Positions 1 to 7,747 are shown, numbered from the stretch's first letter. The stretch is DNA of 13,808 bases from JBGTCD01 sp041749015 (GCA_041749015.1 JBGTCD010000035.1:1-13808); one strand, 5' to 3'. Numbers and translations: made by a program. Notes: generated from the sequence alone by a model not told the origin.

Positions 1-354
1 CAATCAATAGATATTTTGTTGATAATTTATAAATATCAACAATTTTACAACCAACTCTCAAATCCACATAAAATGATGGAATATTTAGGGTCGGGTAAGA
101 TGATAATTGCTAGTTGGACTAATGAATACGAAAGCCTTCAAGACGAAAAGTTAATATTAATGGCTAAAAATGATCAGGATTTTTCAAACAATTTTAAAAT
201 AGCCATTAATAATGTAAAATACTGGAATTCACCTGATAAGCGTATTAGTAGAATAAAGTTCGCTTTAAATAATACCTACGATAAGAAGATTAAAAAAATT
301 GAAAACATAATTAGCAATATTGAAGATTCTAATAATCATAGGCACCAGACCTGA
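1..354 (+). CDS. Glycosyltransferase, C-terminal fragment (5' end outside window)
   Basis: The reading frame is open from the first base, so the true start lies upstream. TTG codons near base 16 fall inside the conserved part and are not real starts. The 117 visible residues look like the end of a GT-B glycosyltransferase. The stretch NPHKMMEYLGSGKMIIAS matches the C-terminal nucleotide-sugar binding region of GT4-like enzymes (pattern P-x-K-x-x-E-Y-L-x-x-G-K). It is followed by helical, lysine- and asparagine-rich sequence. Donor and acceptor cannot be inferred. The gene overlaps the next one, the epimerase, by 35 nt, so the two are probably cotranscribed and translationally linked. Low GC matches the next three genes. 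The family-level call is fairly safe; nothing more specific is supported. Confidence 0.7.
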   Translation, partial: QSIDILLIIYKYQQFYNQLSNPHKMMEYLGSGKMIIASWTNEYESLQDEKLILMAKNDQDFSNNFKIAINNVKYWNSPDKRISRIKFALNNTYDKKIKKIENIISNIEDSNNHRHQT

Positions 355-1426
355 GGCAATAAAATTATTGCCTCTTTGTAAAGTATTAAAGCAATCTGAT
401 TTTGATGTTATTGTGGTTAATACCGGACAGCACCGGGAACTGACAGATCCATTATGGCAAATCTTTAAGGTGAGGCCAGATTATAATTTAAATGTCATAA
501 AAGAAAATCAATCGTTATCGGAATTGTCTGCCGTTTTATTGGTCAAAATTGAGAATATAGTAAGGCAAAGCAAACCCGACTATATTATAGCACAAGGTGA
601 TACCACATCATGCATGGTCGGGTCTTTGGTAGGCTTCTACAATAGAATAAAAGTAGCCCATGTAGAAGCAGGTTTGAGAACTTTCGATATTACTTCACCC
701 TTTCCTGAAGAGTTAAACCGCAGAATAGTATCCATTCTCTCTGACATTAATTTTACACCTACAGATCAGGCCACTCAAAATTTGAAAAAAGAAAATGTCA
801 AAGGAAAAATTGTAAAAACTGGAAATACGGGTATCGATGCATTATTACAAATACTACAAGAAGTCAGGGAAAGAACGCCCTTTTATTCGAATAAATTTAA
901 TATCATTCTCAAAAAGCAAAACATATTAATAACCGGACATAGGAGAGAGAATCATGGCGAAAGGTTTGATGAAATTTTCACAGCCATAAAAGAACTTGCC
1001 AATGAAAATCCTGAGGTTTCATTTATATATCCGGTGCATTTTAATCCAAATGTAAGGAAACAGGTAAATGAGATTCTTAAGGGGATTGATAATATTCATT
1101 TAATTGAGCCTGTGAACTACGATGAAATGATTTTTTTAATGGATTGCGCCTACATCATCATGACCGATTCAGGTGGTATTCAGGAGGAAGCACCTTCTTT
1201 GAATAAGCCGGTTATTGTATTGAGAGATACGACGGAACGGCCGGAAGGTGTGCAATCCGGATGTAGTGTGTTAGCAGGTTTTGAAAAAGATACTATAAAA
1301 AAAGTGTTCTATAGTATTTTCAATAATCCCAAAAAATACCACTCCATGGCCAATAAGAAAAACCCCTATGGTGATGGAAAGGCATCTCAAAGAATAGCAG
1401 AATATTTTCTAAATCAGCGTGTCTAA
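320..1426 (+). CDS. wecB: UDP-N-acetylglucosamine 2-epimerase (non-hydrolysing)
   Basis: Interconverts UDP-GlcNAc and UDP-ManNAc in the cytoplasm, supplying ManNAc-type sugars for surface glycans. The 368 residues span the whole family length. Visible motifs are GTRPEAIKL at residues 8-16, GDTTS at 93-97, HVEAGLRTF at 114-122, PFPEELNRR at 127-135, TGNTGIDAL at 167-175, ITGHRREN at 204-211, YPVHFNPNVR at 237-246 and TDSGGIQEEAPSL at 282-294. Asp94, Glu116, Glu130 and His207 fall where the E. coli WecB catalytic residues are expected. The start is a TTG, because MKILIIIGTR requires it and the next Met is at residue 99. The gene overlaps the upstream glycosyltransferase by 35 nt and the downstream one by 8 nt. 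The enzyme family is clear. The symbol is by similarity; wbpI- or mnaA-type naming is equally possible. Confidence 0.93.
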   Translation: MKILIIIGTRPEAIKLLPLCKVLKQSDFDVIVVNTGQHRELTDPLWQIFKVRPDYNLNVIKENQSLSELSAVLLVKIENIVRQSKPDYIIAQGDTTSCMVGSLVGFYNRIKVAHVEAGLRTFDITSPFPEELNRRIVSILSDINFTPTDQATQNLKKENVKGKIVKTGNTGIDALLQILQEVRERTPFYSNKFNIILKKQNILITGHRRENHGERFDEIFTAIKELANENPEVSFIYPVHFNPNVRKQVNEILKGIDNIHLIEPVNYDEMIFLMDCAYIIMTDSGGIQEEAPSLNKPVIVLRDTTERPEGVQSGCSVLAGFEKDTIKKVFYSIFNNPKKYHSMANKKNPYGDGKASQRIAEYFLNQRV

Positions 1427-2624
1427 AAAATTACTTTTCGTATCTATTGCCTTTCCTCCTAAAAATGACCCTGAGTGTGTGCAGGCAGGAAAATATGCCT
1501 TTTACCTTAATAAAAACTTTGATTGGGATATCACCATTGTTACCTCAAAGATCCCCACTCTTTTTATGCCATATGATGCTACTTTAGAAAGGCTGTCGAA
1601 AGGAACAAAAAAAATTGAAATACCGATTGTTGAGTCAAAACTTATTAATAGATTTTCAAGTATAGTATTTCCAAAGTTTTTAAGCCAACCAGACTCAAAA
1701 TTCTCATACTATAGGCAGTGGAGAACTGTCATTAAAAAATATGACAAACCAGACATCATCTATTCACGGTCCTTTCCATTAAGTTCAACATTAATGGCTT
1801 TGAAACTCAAGGAGCATTACAATGTGCCGTGGGTTATGCACCTAAGTGACCCATGGGTAGCATCACCACTTCATAATATGACTAGCGATTTTCATATTAA
1901 ATATGAAAAAATCACTTTTGAAAAAGCGGACTTCATTTCATTCACAACCGCTGAGGCTTTGCGGCTTTATGAGAAAAAGTATCCCTCCTTTAGAGACAAA
2001 TTTTTTCTAAACACCAATGTGTATGAATCAGAAGTTAAAAATCCTAATAAGTCAGATAGAACAAATCAACAAGTAAAAATTGTTTACACTGGAGGCCTGG
2101 CCAACACTCGAAATGCAGAGGTATTTTTAAGAGCACTTAAAGTCGCTAGTGAGAAGGAACCTAAAATTCTAAAGACCCTGAACGTGATTTTTGCCGGAGA
2201 TATGGATTCTAAAAATAGAAAGAATTTTGAATCATTAGATCGGTTGAGTAACCTTCAACATTTGGGAATTCTGTCCCAAGAGGAATCTACAAATTTGCAG
2301 TCATCAGCTGACCTGCTCCTGGTTATTGATAGTGAGATTAAGGAATTAGAAAAAAACGTGTTTTTGCCATCAAAAATCATCGATTATGCTGCACAGAATA
2401 AGGACATATTAGCAATTACAGAAAAGGGAAGCCCCAGTGACAAATTCATCAAGAAATATGGAGGTTTTTCTTATTCTTTTGATGAGAAAGAGAAGTTAGC
2501 TGATTTTTTAATTGCCCTTGTAAATAATCCTAAATTGCTTGACCAAGAAAAGGTGTGTCCAAATGAATACACTGTTGAAAATCAGGTAAAAATATTGAAT
2601 ACTAAACTCTTATCCTTACTATAA
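1419..2624 (+). CDS. Glycosyltransferase, GT-B/GT4-like
   Basis: A 401-residue protein with the layout of a GT-B glycosyltransferase. The N-terminal domain opens with LLFVSIAFPPKNDPE, followed by a Gly-Lys stretch, which is typical of GT4 enzymes that begin with a strand and a P-P loop. A middle segment reads VMHLSDPWVASP. The C-terminal domain starts at VYTGGLANTRNAEVFLRAL, residues about 222-240, and includes VFLPSKIIDYAAQNKDILAI, a donor-binding-like K-x-x-D-Y motif. The start is a GTG inside the 8-nt overlap with the epimerase stop; no alternative Met lies near the conserved N-terminus. There is no signal peptide, so it probably works at the inner face of the membrane. It likely adds a sugar during O-antigen or exopolysaccharide assembly, possibly using the product of the upstream epimerase, but donor and acceptor are unknown. 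Confidence 0.8.
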   Translation: MSKKLLFVSIAFPPKNDPECVQAGKYAFYLNKNFDWDITIVTSKIPTLFMPYDATLERLSKGTKKIEIPIVESKLINRFSSIVFPKFLSQPDSKFSYYRQWRTVIKKYDKPDIIYSRSFPLSSTLMALKLKEHYNVPWVMHLSDPWVASPLHNMTSDFHIKYEKITFEKADFISFTTAEALRLYEKKYPSFRDKFFLNTNVYESEVKNPNKSDRTNQQVKIVYTGGLANTRNAEVFLRALKVASEKEPKILKTLNVIFAGDMDSKNRKNFESLDRLSNLQHLGILSQEESTNLQSSADLLLVIDSEIKELEKNVFLPSKIIDYAAQNKDILAITEKGSPSDKFIKKYGGFSYSFDEKEKLADFLIALVNNPKLLDQEKVCPNEYTVENQVKILNTKLLSLL

Positions 2625-2631
2625 ATTTCCA

Positions 2632-3828
2632 TTGAAAACTATCTTTGTTTTTGCCTACTACAGCTACAGTGATCCTGTTTTTCAATCGGCTGTATTGCCG
2701 TATCTGAAATTGGTTAAATCTGATGATTTACGTTTTGTGGTTTTAACATGGGAGCAGGCTGTTTTTAAATTGAATAAGGATGAAATTAAAAGCGCTAAAA
2801 AAGAGCTGTTGAAGCACAATATAATCTGGCACAAAACAAGGTGGCATTCAGGACGATTTAAACGCATAAAAAAAGCTTTCGATTTTACTAAAGGCTTATT
2901 AATAAGCCTTTTTTTTATCATTAAATATAGAGCTAGTAAAATTTATTCTGAGGGATTTCCTGGAGCTATTTTTGGCCATTATCTATCGATTATAACAAAT
3001 CGGAAACACGTTATCCATACATTTGAACCCCATTCAGACTACATGAAAGATGCCGGGGTTTGGACTAGCTCAAGTTGGGAATACCGATTGCTCAATAGAC
3101 TGGAAAAGCCAATTGCAAAAAGAGCAGAATATATTATAACAGCTACTCAAGCCTATAAAGAGGTAATTGAACAAAAAAGTGGGAAGAAAAATGTTTTAGT
3201 AATCCCATCATGTATTGATCTGGAACAGTTTAAGTTTGATGATACAGTCAGAAACCAAATCAGGAACCAACTTAAAATTAAGGAGCATCAAATAGTGATT
3301 ACATACCTCGGCAAATTGGGTGGAATGTATATGGAGGATGAACTGTTTCAGTTTTTCCAGCTTTGTTTAAATTCGGATTCAGAGCGATTCCATTTTTTTC
3401 TATTTACCAATGCCGATCAAGACTTGGTGAAAAGTAAGCTAGAGCAATTTAAGATTCCAACAAGTAAAATACTAGTCAGGTTTTTGCAGAAGGGAGAAGT
3501 TGCTGATTATTTGTCAGCCTCTGATATAGGTTTTTGTGGAGTAAGACCAATTATGAGCCAACAATATTCATCTCCAATTAAAACCGGTGAGTATTGGGCA
3601 TCAGGTCTTTATACTTTATTGCCCAAAGGCGTCTCTGAAGATTGGAAATATTTATCTGATGATTTAGGGCTGGTTTTTAACAATATTGACAAAAGCCTTG
3701 TAGAGACACTCATCAAGCAGAATCAAATTCAACCTTTTTATAAAAGAAGGAATGAAGTTGTTACAAAATTGGCTTCTTTACGGTCAATAAAGAATTATAA
3801 ATCCCAAATAGAAAAATTATTCCATTGA
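2632..3828 (+). CDS. Glycosyltransferase, GT-B-like
   Basis: A 398-residue protein lying 7 bp after the preceding gene, and the last of the polysaccharide genes here. The N-terminal half has KTIFVFAYYSYSDPVFQSAV, a hydrophobic segment around residues 87-98 (GLLISLFFIIKY), then YSEGFPGAIFGHYLS and HTFEPHSDYM. The second half begins near IVITYLGKLGGMYMEDELFQ, residues about 222-241, and has SSPIKTGEYWASGLYTLL near residues 310-328, a donor-site-like motif. This supports a GT4-like glycosyltransferase more divergent than its neighbour. The start is TTG; no ATG is available near the conserved N-terminus. Oddly, positions 2890-2916 within the coding sequence form a perfect palindrome followed by a T run, like an intrinsic terminator. 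Substrate is unknown. Confidence 0.7.
   Translation: MKTIFVFAYYSYSDPVFQSAVLPYLKLVKSDDLRFVVLTWEQAVFKLNKDEIKSAKKELLKHNIIWHKTRWHSGRFKRIKKAFDFTKGLLISLFFIIKYRASKIYSEGFPGAIFGHYLSIITNRKHVIHTFEPHSDYMKDAGVWTSSSWEYRLLNRLEKPIAKRAEYIITATQAYKEVIEQKSGKKNVLVIPSCIDLEQFKFDDTVRNQIRNQLKIKEHQIVITYLGKLGGMYMEDELFQFFQLCLNSDSERFHFFLFTNADQDLVKSKLEQFKIPTSKILVRFLQKGEVADYLSASDIGFCGVRPIMSQQYSSPIKTGEYWASGLYTLLPKGVSEDWKYLSDDLGLVFNNIDKSLVETLIKQNQIQPFYKRRNEVVTKLASLRSIKNYKSQIEKLFH
2890..2916 (+). terminator. Terminator-like palindrome inside a glycosyltransferase gene
   Basis: Bases 2890-2900 (AAAGGCTTATT) and 2901-2911 (AATAAGCCTTT) are exact reverse complements. The downstream arm runs into eight consecutive T residues at 2909-2916. 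An RNA hairpin here with a small TTAA loop would look like a weak Rho-independent terminator on the plus strand. It sits about 260 nt into an intact coding frame, encoding part of KGLLISLFFII, so it may be partly a by-product of codon content. The stem is AT-rich, and translation would normally keep it unfolded. Termination is unproven. Confidence 0.35.
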
Positions 3829-3912
3829 TTAAAATACTCATTTTCATAGCAGAAGCATCGCTTTATGGTATTCAATAAAAACACAAAGCCCTATCAATGG
3901 TTTATAATGACT

Positions 3913-3969
3913 TACTTTTGAATAAGTGAAAAGCCCGGTTTAGAAAATAACATTTCGTAATTATCTTTA
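3913..3969 (+). promoter_or_regulatory. Candidate Bacteroidota-type promoter(s) for the Lrp-PRT-panB operon
   Basis: The 161-bp gap after the glycosyltransferase holds two candidates. TTTA at 3939-3942, a 19-bp spacer, and TATCTTTA at 3962-3969 resemble the Bacteroidota consensus TTTG-N19-TAnnTTTG with one mismatch in each box, 20 bp before the ATG. TACTTTTG at 3913-3920 matches the -7 consensus exactly but lacks a good -33 box. No other gene or strong terminator was seen in the gap; ACTTA/TAAGT around 3912-3929 makes only a weak 5-bp stem. Confidence 0.4.
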
Positions 3970-3989
3970 CCAGAAATACAATTCACACC

Positions 3990-4460
3990 ATGGCCACACC
4001 CAAACTCGATAAAATTGACCGCAAGATACTGGATATACTCCAAGCCAATGCTAAAATCACCAATGCCCAACTGGCCCAGGATGTGGGATTGTCCCCTGCC
4101 CCAACGCTGGAGCGGGTCAAAAAACTGGAACAGTCGGGCATCATCAAAAGCTACCATGCTAAAATCAATAGTGAGGTGGTAGGCCTAGGGGTGAGTACCT
4201 TCGTGATGGCTTCTCTTAAAGGCCATAATCGCGATAATATCGAGAAGTTTATCAATGCCATCAATACAATTGAGGAGGTCATTGAATGCCACCATATTAC
4301 CGGTTCAAGTGACTTTATATTGAAGGTGATTGCCAAAGACATCAATGCCTATCAGCACCTGATGCTGGAAAAGGTTAGTAACATCGAAGTAGTAGACAAT
4401 CTTCAATCGATGGTCATATTATCTACTTTTAAGGATAGCAAAATCCTTCCAATTCCTTAA
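3990..4460 (+). CDS. Lrp/AsnC family transcriptional regulator
   Basis: A 156-residue protein, the usual length for the family. Residues about 4-62 form the winged helix-turn-helix, with LDKIDRKILDILQANAKITN, then AQLAQDVGLSPAPTLERVKKL and GIIKSYHAKI. Residues about 68-145 are the ligand-binding RAM domain, with the glycine motif ITGSSDFILKV and the closing VVDNLQSMVILST strand. Family members form octamer-like assemblies and respond to amino acids or other small metabolites. The ATG start is well placed before the helix-turn-helix. The gene lies 9 bp upstream of the phosphoribosyltransferase and leads a probable three-gene operon with panB. Whether it controls that operon is inference; the effector cannot be read from sequence. 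Confidence 0.92.
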   Translation: MATPKLDKIDRKILDILQANAKITNAQLAQDVGLSPAPTLERVKKLEQSGIIKSYHAKINSEVVGLGVSTFVMASLKGHNRDNIEKFINAINTIEEVIECHHITGSSDFILKVIAKDINAYQHLMLEKVSNIEVVDNLQSMVILSTFKDSKILPIP

Positions 4461-4469
4461 ATTTAGCCC

Positions 4470-4976
4470 ATGGTAAAAGATGAGGAACTAATCCTAACCG
4501 AAGAAACCATCAGGCAGAAAATTCGCCGGATGGCATTTGAAATCTATGAAAATAATTTTCAGGAAAAGGAAATCATCTTAGCCGGGATCTATGATAAAGG
4601 GTATATTCTGGCTGATTTTATTAAAAAGGAGCTGGAGGAAATAAGCCCTATCAAGGCCACTAAAATCAAAGTAGACCTTGATAAATTTGCTCCCTTGCAA
4701 AGCGAGATTACCCTGGATTGCGACCCAAAAGTCCTTAAGAATAAAGCAGTGATTCTCATTGATGATGTGCTCAATACCGGTCGTACTATTGCCTATAGTC
4801 TTAAGCCGTTTTTTAACGTAAAAGTAAAAAAGATAGAGGTGGCCGTATTGGTCAATCGCAGCCATTCAACCTTCCCTATATTATGTAAATATACCGGGTA
4901 TGAACTTGCCACCACCATCAATGAACATGTGGAAGTGATCCTCGGCGGTCCCAAACTTGCGGTGTACCTTAGATAA
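4470..4976 (+). CDS. PyrR-like type I phosphoribosyltransferase
   Basis: A 168-residue phosphoribosyltransferase-fold protein. The PRPP-binding signature is clear: VILIDDVLNTGRT at residues 94-106, with the paired acidic residues and the TGRT loop. Upstream, AGIYDKGYILADF at 38-50 corresponds to the pyrophosphate-loop region. The C-terminal part VLVNRSHSTFP, then a K-Y-T-G-Y-E-L stretch, is laid out like PyrR (Bacillus type: VLVDRGHRELPI), but the key segments differ, so neither uracil phosphoribosyltransferase activity nor RNA-binding attenuation should be assumed. The gene is 9 bp after the Lrp gene and 10 bp before panB, indicating an operon. The biological substrate is unknown. A nucleotide-salvage enzyme or a regulator are both possible. 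Confidence 0.8.
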   Translation: MVKDEELILTEETIRQKIRRMAFEIYENNFQEKEIILAGIYDKGYILADFIKKELEEISPIKATKIKVDLDKFAPLQSEITLDCDPKVLKNKAVILIDDVLNTGRTIAYSLKPFFNVKVKKIEVAVLVNRSHSTFPILCKYTGYELATTINEHVEVILGGPKLAVYLR

Positions 4977-4986
4977 CCATTGTATT

Positions 4987-5805
4987 ATGTCAGCCTCCCA
5001 ACCGGAAATTAAAAAAGTCACCACGCAGCGCCTTCTTGAAATGAAGCAAAGGGGTGAAAAAATAGCCATGCTTACCGCTTATGATTTTTCGATGGCAGGC
5101 ATGATTGACGCTGCAGGTATTGACGTCATCCTGGTGGGCGACTCCGCCTCCAACGTCATGGCAGGCAACGAAACCACCCTGCCCATCACCCTTGACCAGA
5201 TGATATACCACGCTACCTCAGTGATCAGGGCGGTAAAAAGAGCTTTCGTGGTGGTGGATATCCCCTTTGGTTCTTACCAAGGCAATAGCTCTGAGGCCTT
5301 GAGATCGACCATTAGGATCATGAAGGAGTCTGGTGCCCATGCGGTAAAAATGGAAGGCGGCAGGGAAATAAAAGAGTCTGTGAGCCGGATCCTGAGTGCC
5401 GGTGTACCGGTAATGGGACACCTGGGTCTTACCCCACAGTCGATTTTTAAATTTGGCACTTATACCGTTAGGGCCAAGGAAGAGGAGGAGGCTCAAAAGC
5501 TCATTGAAGATGCCCAACTTTTGGAGGAATGCGGATGCTTTGCTTTGGTAGTAGAAAAAATACCGGCAGAACTTGCCGGGAGAGTGGCTCAAAAACTTAC
5601 CATCCCGGTGATTGGCATCGGAGCAGGGCCCCATGTAGATGGACAAGTCCTGGTGGTGCACGATATGCTGGGCATCAATAAGGAATTCAAGCCACGATTC
5701 TTACGCAGGTACGCTGACCTGGATACTACCATCACCAAAGCGGTGGCCTCCTATGTAGAGGATGTCAAATCTAATGATTTCCCTAATGAGGAAGAAAGTT
5801 ATTGA
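4987..5805 (+). CDS. panB: 3-methyl-2-oxobutanoate hydroxymethyltransferase (ketopantoate hydroxymethyltransferase)
   Basis: Catalyses transfer of a hydroxymethyl group from 5,10-methylene-tetrahydrofolate to 2-oxoisovalerate, the first committed step of pantothenate and coenzyme A synthesis. The 272 residues match the family length. The Mg-binding residues are visible as LVGDS (Asp52) and VVVDIPFGSYQ (Asp91). KMEGG follows at 121-125, GHLGLTPQS at 144-152, the catalytic Glu in VVEKIP at Glu190, and IPVIGIGAGPHVDGQVLV at 206-223. The ATG at 4987 was chosen over an upstream in-frame codon at 4957, because the extension would run back into the phosphoribosyltransferase gene and carries no family sequence. 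It ends the Lrp-phosphoribosyltransferase-panB operon, and a perfect palindrome lies 75 bp downstream. No panC or panD is in the window. Confidence 0.96.
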   Translation: MSASQPEIKKVTTQRLLEMKQRGEKIAMLTAYDFSMAGMIDAAGIDVILVGDSASNVMAGNETTLPITLDQMIYHATSVIRAVKRAFVVVDIPFGSYQGNSSEALRSTIRIMKESGAHAVKMEGGREIKESVSRILSAGVPVMGHLGLTPQSIFKFGTYTVRAKEEEEAQKLIEDAQLLEECGCFALVVEKIPAELAGRVAQKLTIPVIGIGAGPHVDGQVLVVHDMLGINKEFKPRFLRRYADLDTTITKAVASYVEDVKSNDFPNEEESY

Positions 5806-5879
5806 TCAGGATCGTATCCGCTTCCATTTACACACTTCCCTATCCTGAAATTTTGATTAATAGATGGGAGTTTCGATCA

Positions 5880-5909
5880 AACTTTCCAAGTTTTAAAACT
5901 TGGAAAGTT
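5880..5909. terminator. Perfect 30-bp palindrome between convergent panB and the symporter gene
   Basis: Bases 5880-5894 (AACTTTCCAAGTTTT) are the exact reverse complement of 5895-5909 (AAAACTTGGAAAGTT). It lies 75 bp after the panB stop and 4 bp after the symporter stop on the other strand. Its position between convergent genes fits a bidirectional transcription terminator. No clean T run follows on either strand, although TATTTAAGATGTTTTT follows on the plus strand. It may also be a dispersed palindromic repeat; copy number cannot be judged from this window. Confidence 0.5.
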
Positions 5910-5913
5910 CTAT

Positions 5914-7371
5914 TTAAGATGTTTTTAAAGGATTTTTTCGGCTCAATAATACCAATCCCAAAAAGGTCAAAAGGCCATTCACAATTAATATTTCAAACCC
6001 AAACTTATAACCCCAAAGCCAGGCTTCCGAATATTGATTTATCATAAAAGAGAGTAGCGGGGCTGCCACGCACACCCAGGGAACCCACCGGTCCCGCACA
6101 GGCATCTTTGTGAATAACCCAAAGGCATACAAGCCCAATAAAGGACCGTAGGTATATCCTGCAGCCTTGAATACGGCACTGATCACCGCCTCATCATTAA
6201 TCACCCTGAAGATCAAAATCACCACAAATAATAACAGGGTAAAGCCCATATGTACTTTGAGCCGGGTGCTTCGGTGCTTGGTTTTGTCAGACTCCTTTTC
6301 AAATCCCAGGAAATCCACACAAAAGGAGGTGGTCAGGGCGGTAAGTGCTGAATCTGCACTGGAGTAGGCAGCAGCAGTAATGCCCAGCAAAAAGATAATT
6401 CCTGCCGCCAGCCCCAGATGATTCACCGCGAGAAGCGGATACAGGTCATCAGTTCGTTCCGGTATGGCGATGCCCTCTGCGGCAGAGTACAAATACAGCA
6501 AAGCCCCGAGAACCAAAAAAAGCATGTTCACAAAAACCAGGATTATGCTGAACCAGAACATATTTTTCTGGGCGTCCCCAATATTTCGGCAGGTAAGATT
6601 TTTCTGCATCATGTCCTGGTCAAGGCCTGTCATCACAATGGCGATAAAGGCCCCTGACAAAAACTGCTTGAAAAAGTTCTGATCCGAGCGCCATTCCCAA
6701 AAAAATACCTGGCTCATATCACTCCCGGAAACCAGGGCCGGCACCTCACCCAGGTTGAAATTGAGCTTGTCAGCTATGATATAAATGGTGAGGCCCACAG
6801 CTAGCAACATAAAGAGGGTCTGCAGGGTATCCGTATAGACAATGGTTTTAATACCCCCCCTAAAGGTGTACAACCATATCAAAATTAAGGTAACAAAAAC
6901 CGTAACACTAAAGGGAAGTCCCAGAGCATCAAACAACACTACCTGAAGCACTCCGGCTACCAGAAACAGCCGGAAGGCAGAACCAATGGTGCGCGAAAGC
7001 AAAAAATAAAATGCTCCGGTCTTGTATGACCAAAACCCAAACCGAGTCTCCAGATAAGTATAAATTGAAACAAGATTGAGCCTATAGTAAAGCGGCATGA
7101 GGACCGTACCAATGACCAGATAACCCACCAAATAGCCCAGCACCACCTGGAAATAGGAAAAATGCGTATCCCCCACCCATCCAGGAACGGAGATAAAGGT
7201 AACCCCGGATAGGGAGGCCCCAATCATACCAAATGCTACGAGATACCAGGGCGATTGTCGGTTAGCTGTGAAGAAGGTGGTGGAGTCAGCATTACGGCCT
7301 GTAGCCCATGAAATGGCTACAAGGATTACAAAATAGGCGGCAATAATGCTTATAACTAAGAAGGGGCTCAT
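5914..7371 (-). CDS. Sodium:solute symporter family protein (SSS)
   Basis: An integral membrane transporter of about 485 residues that probably imports a solute with sodium. From the chosen Met it begins MSPFLVISIIAAYFVILVAI and has many hydrophobic segments, compatible with the 13-helix SSS fold. Family motifs are WYLVAFGMIGASLSGVTFIS near the N-terminus, YLETRFGFWSYKTGAFYFLL, a TM-flanking GLDQDMMQKNLTCRNIGDAQ, and AAAYSSADSALTALTTSF. The last of these carries the Ser pair typical of the second sodium site in TM8. The open frame extends to 7461, but the 30 extra residues are polar and overlap the clpS start and its likely promoter, so Met at 7371 is preferred. Substrate is unknown. The gene is convergent with panB, and pantothenate permease belongs to this superfamily, but nothing in the sequence proves that link. 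Confidence 0.9.
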   Translation of the reverse strand: MSPFLVISIIAAYFVILVAISWATGRNADSTTFFTANRQSPWYLVAFGMIGASLSGVTFISVPGWVGDTHFSYFQVVLGYLVGYLVIGTVLMPLYYRLNLVSIYTYLETRFGFWSYKTGAFYFLLSRTIGSAFRLFLVAGVLQVVLFDALGLPFSVTVFVTLILIWLYTFRGGIKTIVYTDTLQTLFMLLAVGLTIYIIADKLNFNLGEVPALVSGSDMSQVFFWEWRSDQNFFKQFLSGAFIAIVMTGLDQDMMQKNLTCRNIGDAQKNMFWFSIILVFVNMLFLVLGALLYLYSAAEGIAIPERTDDLYPLLAVNHLGLAAGIIFLLGITAAAYSSADSALTALTTSFCVDFLGFEKESDKTKHRSTRLKVHMGFTLLLFVVILIFRVINDEAVISAVFKAAGYTYGPLLGLYAFGLFTKMPVRDRWVPWVCVAAPLLSFMINQYSEAWLWGYKFGFEILIVNGLLTFLGLVLLSRKNPLKTS

Positions 7372-7413
7372 AAATCCCTTGGGTGTTGAATCTTTATTCT
7401 CTTTATTATTTCT

Positions 7414-7421
7414 TAATTTTG
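7414..7421 (+). promoter_or_regulatory. Candidate -7 element for clpS
   Basis: TAATTTTG matches the Bacteroidota -7 consensus TAnnTTTG exactly and lies 19 bp before the clpS ATG. The expected -33 position (about 7391-7394) reads TCTT, a weak match to TTTG. The same octamer recurs before the aminotransferase gene. The site falls inside the polar upstream extension of the symporter frame, which favours the later symporter start. Confidence 0.4.
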
Positions 7422-7440
7422 ACAAATAAAAGGAATTGAT

Positions 7441-7725
7441 ATGGAATTCTCTTATCAACATGAGAAATTAGTTGAAGTACTGGAGGATGTGGACGCCACA
7501 GAGGAAAAAAGCCTTGTGGTTTATAATGATGATTTCAATACCTTTCAGCATGTGATCGACACCCTTATCAAGGTGTGCAAGCACAGTAAAGAACAAGCAG
7601 AGCAGTGCACCTGGCTGATCCATTATAAAGGGAAATGTGCAGTAAAAAGCGGGTCCATGAAAGAGTTAAAACCCATGAAAGAGGCCATCTGTGAGGCTGG
7701 GATTGAAGCCCGGATTCACTCCTGA
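7441..7725 (+). CDS. clpS: ATP-dependent Clp protease adaptor ClpS
   Basis: A small cytoplasmic adaptor that binds N-degron substrates (bulky hydrophobic N-terminal residues) and hands them to the ClpA/ClpC unfoldase of the ClpP protease. The protein has 94 residues, a normal length. The core motif VVYNDDFNTFQHVIDTLIKV includes Asn29, Asp30 and Asp31, which bind the substrate's alpha-amino group. LIHYKGK places His61 where the conserved His is expected. KSGSMKELKPMKEAICEAG follows as the second conserved segment. The N-terminal 20 residues are acidic and probably flexible. The ATG directly follows a good promoter candidate. recR starts 22 bp downstream, so the two are likely cotranscribed. 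No clpA or clpC is in this window. Confidence 0.93.
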   Translation: MEFSYQHEKLVEVLEDVDATEEKSLVVYNDDFNTFQHVIDTLIKVCKHSKEQAEQCTWLIHYKGKCAVKSGSMKELKPMKEAICEAGIEARIHS

Positions 7726-7747
7726 TGGATGCATTGTAAATCATTAT

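Noticed and set aside
4957..4986. Upstream in-frame start for panB
   Set aside because: It would overlap the phosphoribosyltransferase end and adds ten residues unlike PanB.
5218..5661. 147-aa minus-strand frame within panB
   Set aside because: Shadow of panB; His- and Phe-rich with no domain or neighbour support.
7372..7461. N-terminal extension of the symporter frame to 7461
   Set aside because: The extra 30 residues are polar and unlike the family, overlap the clpS start and its -7 element, and the Met at 7371 fits the usual N-terminus.
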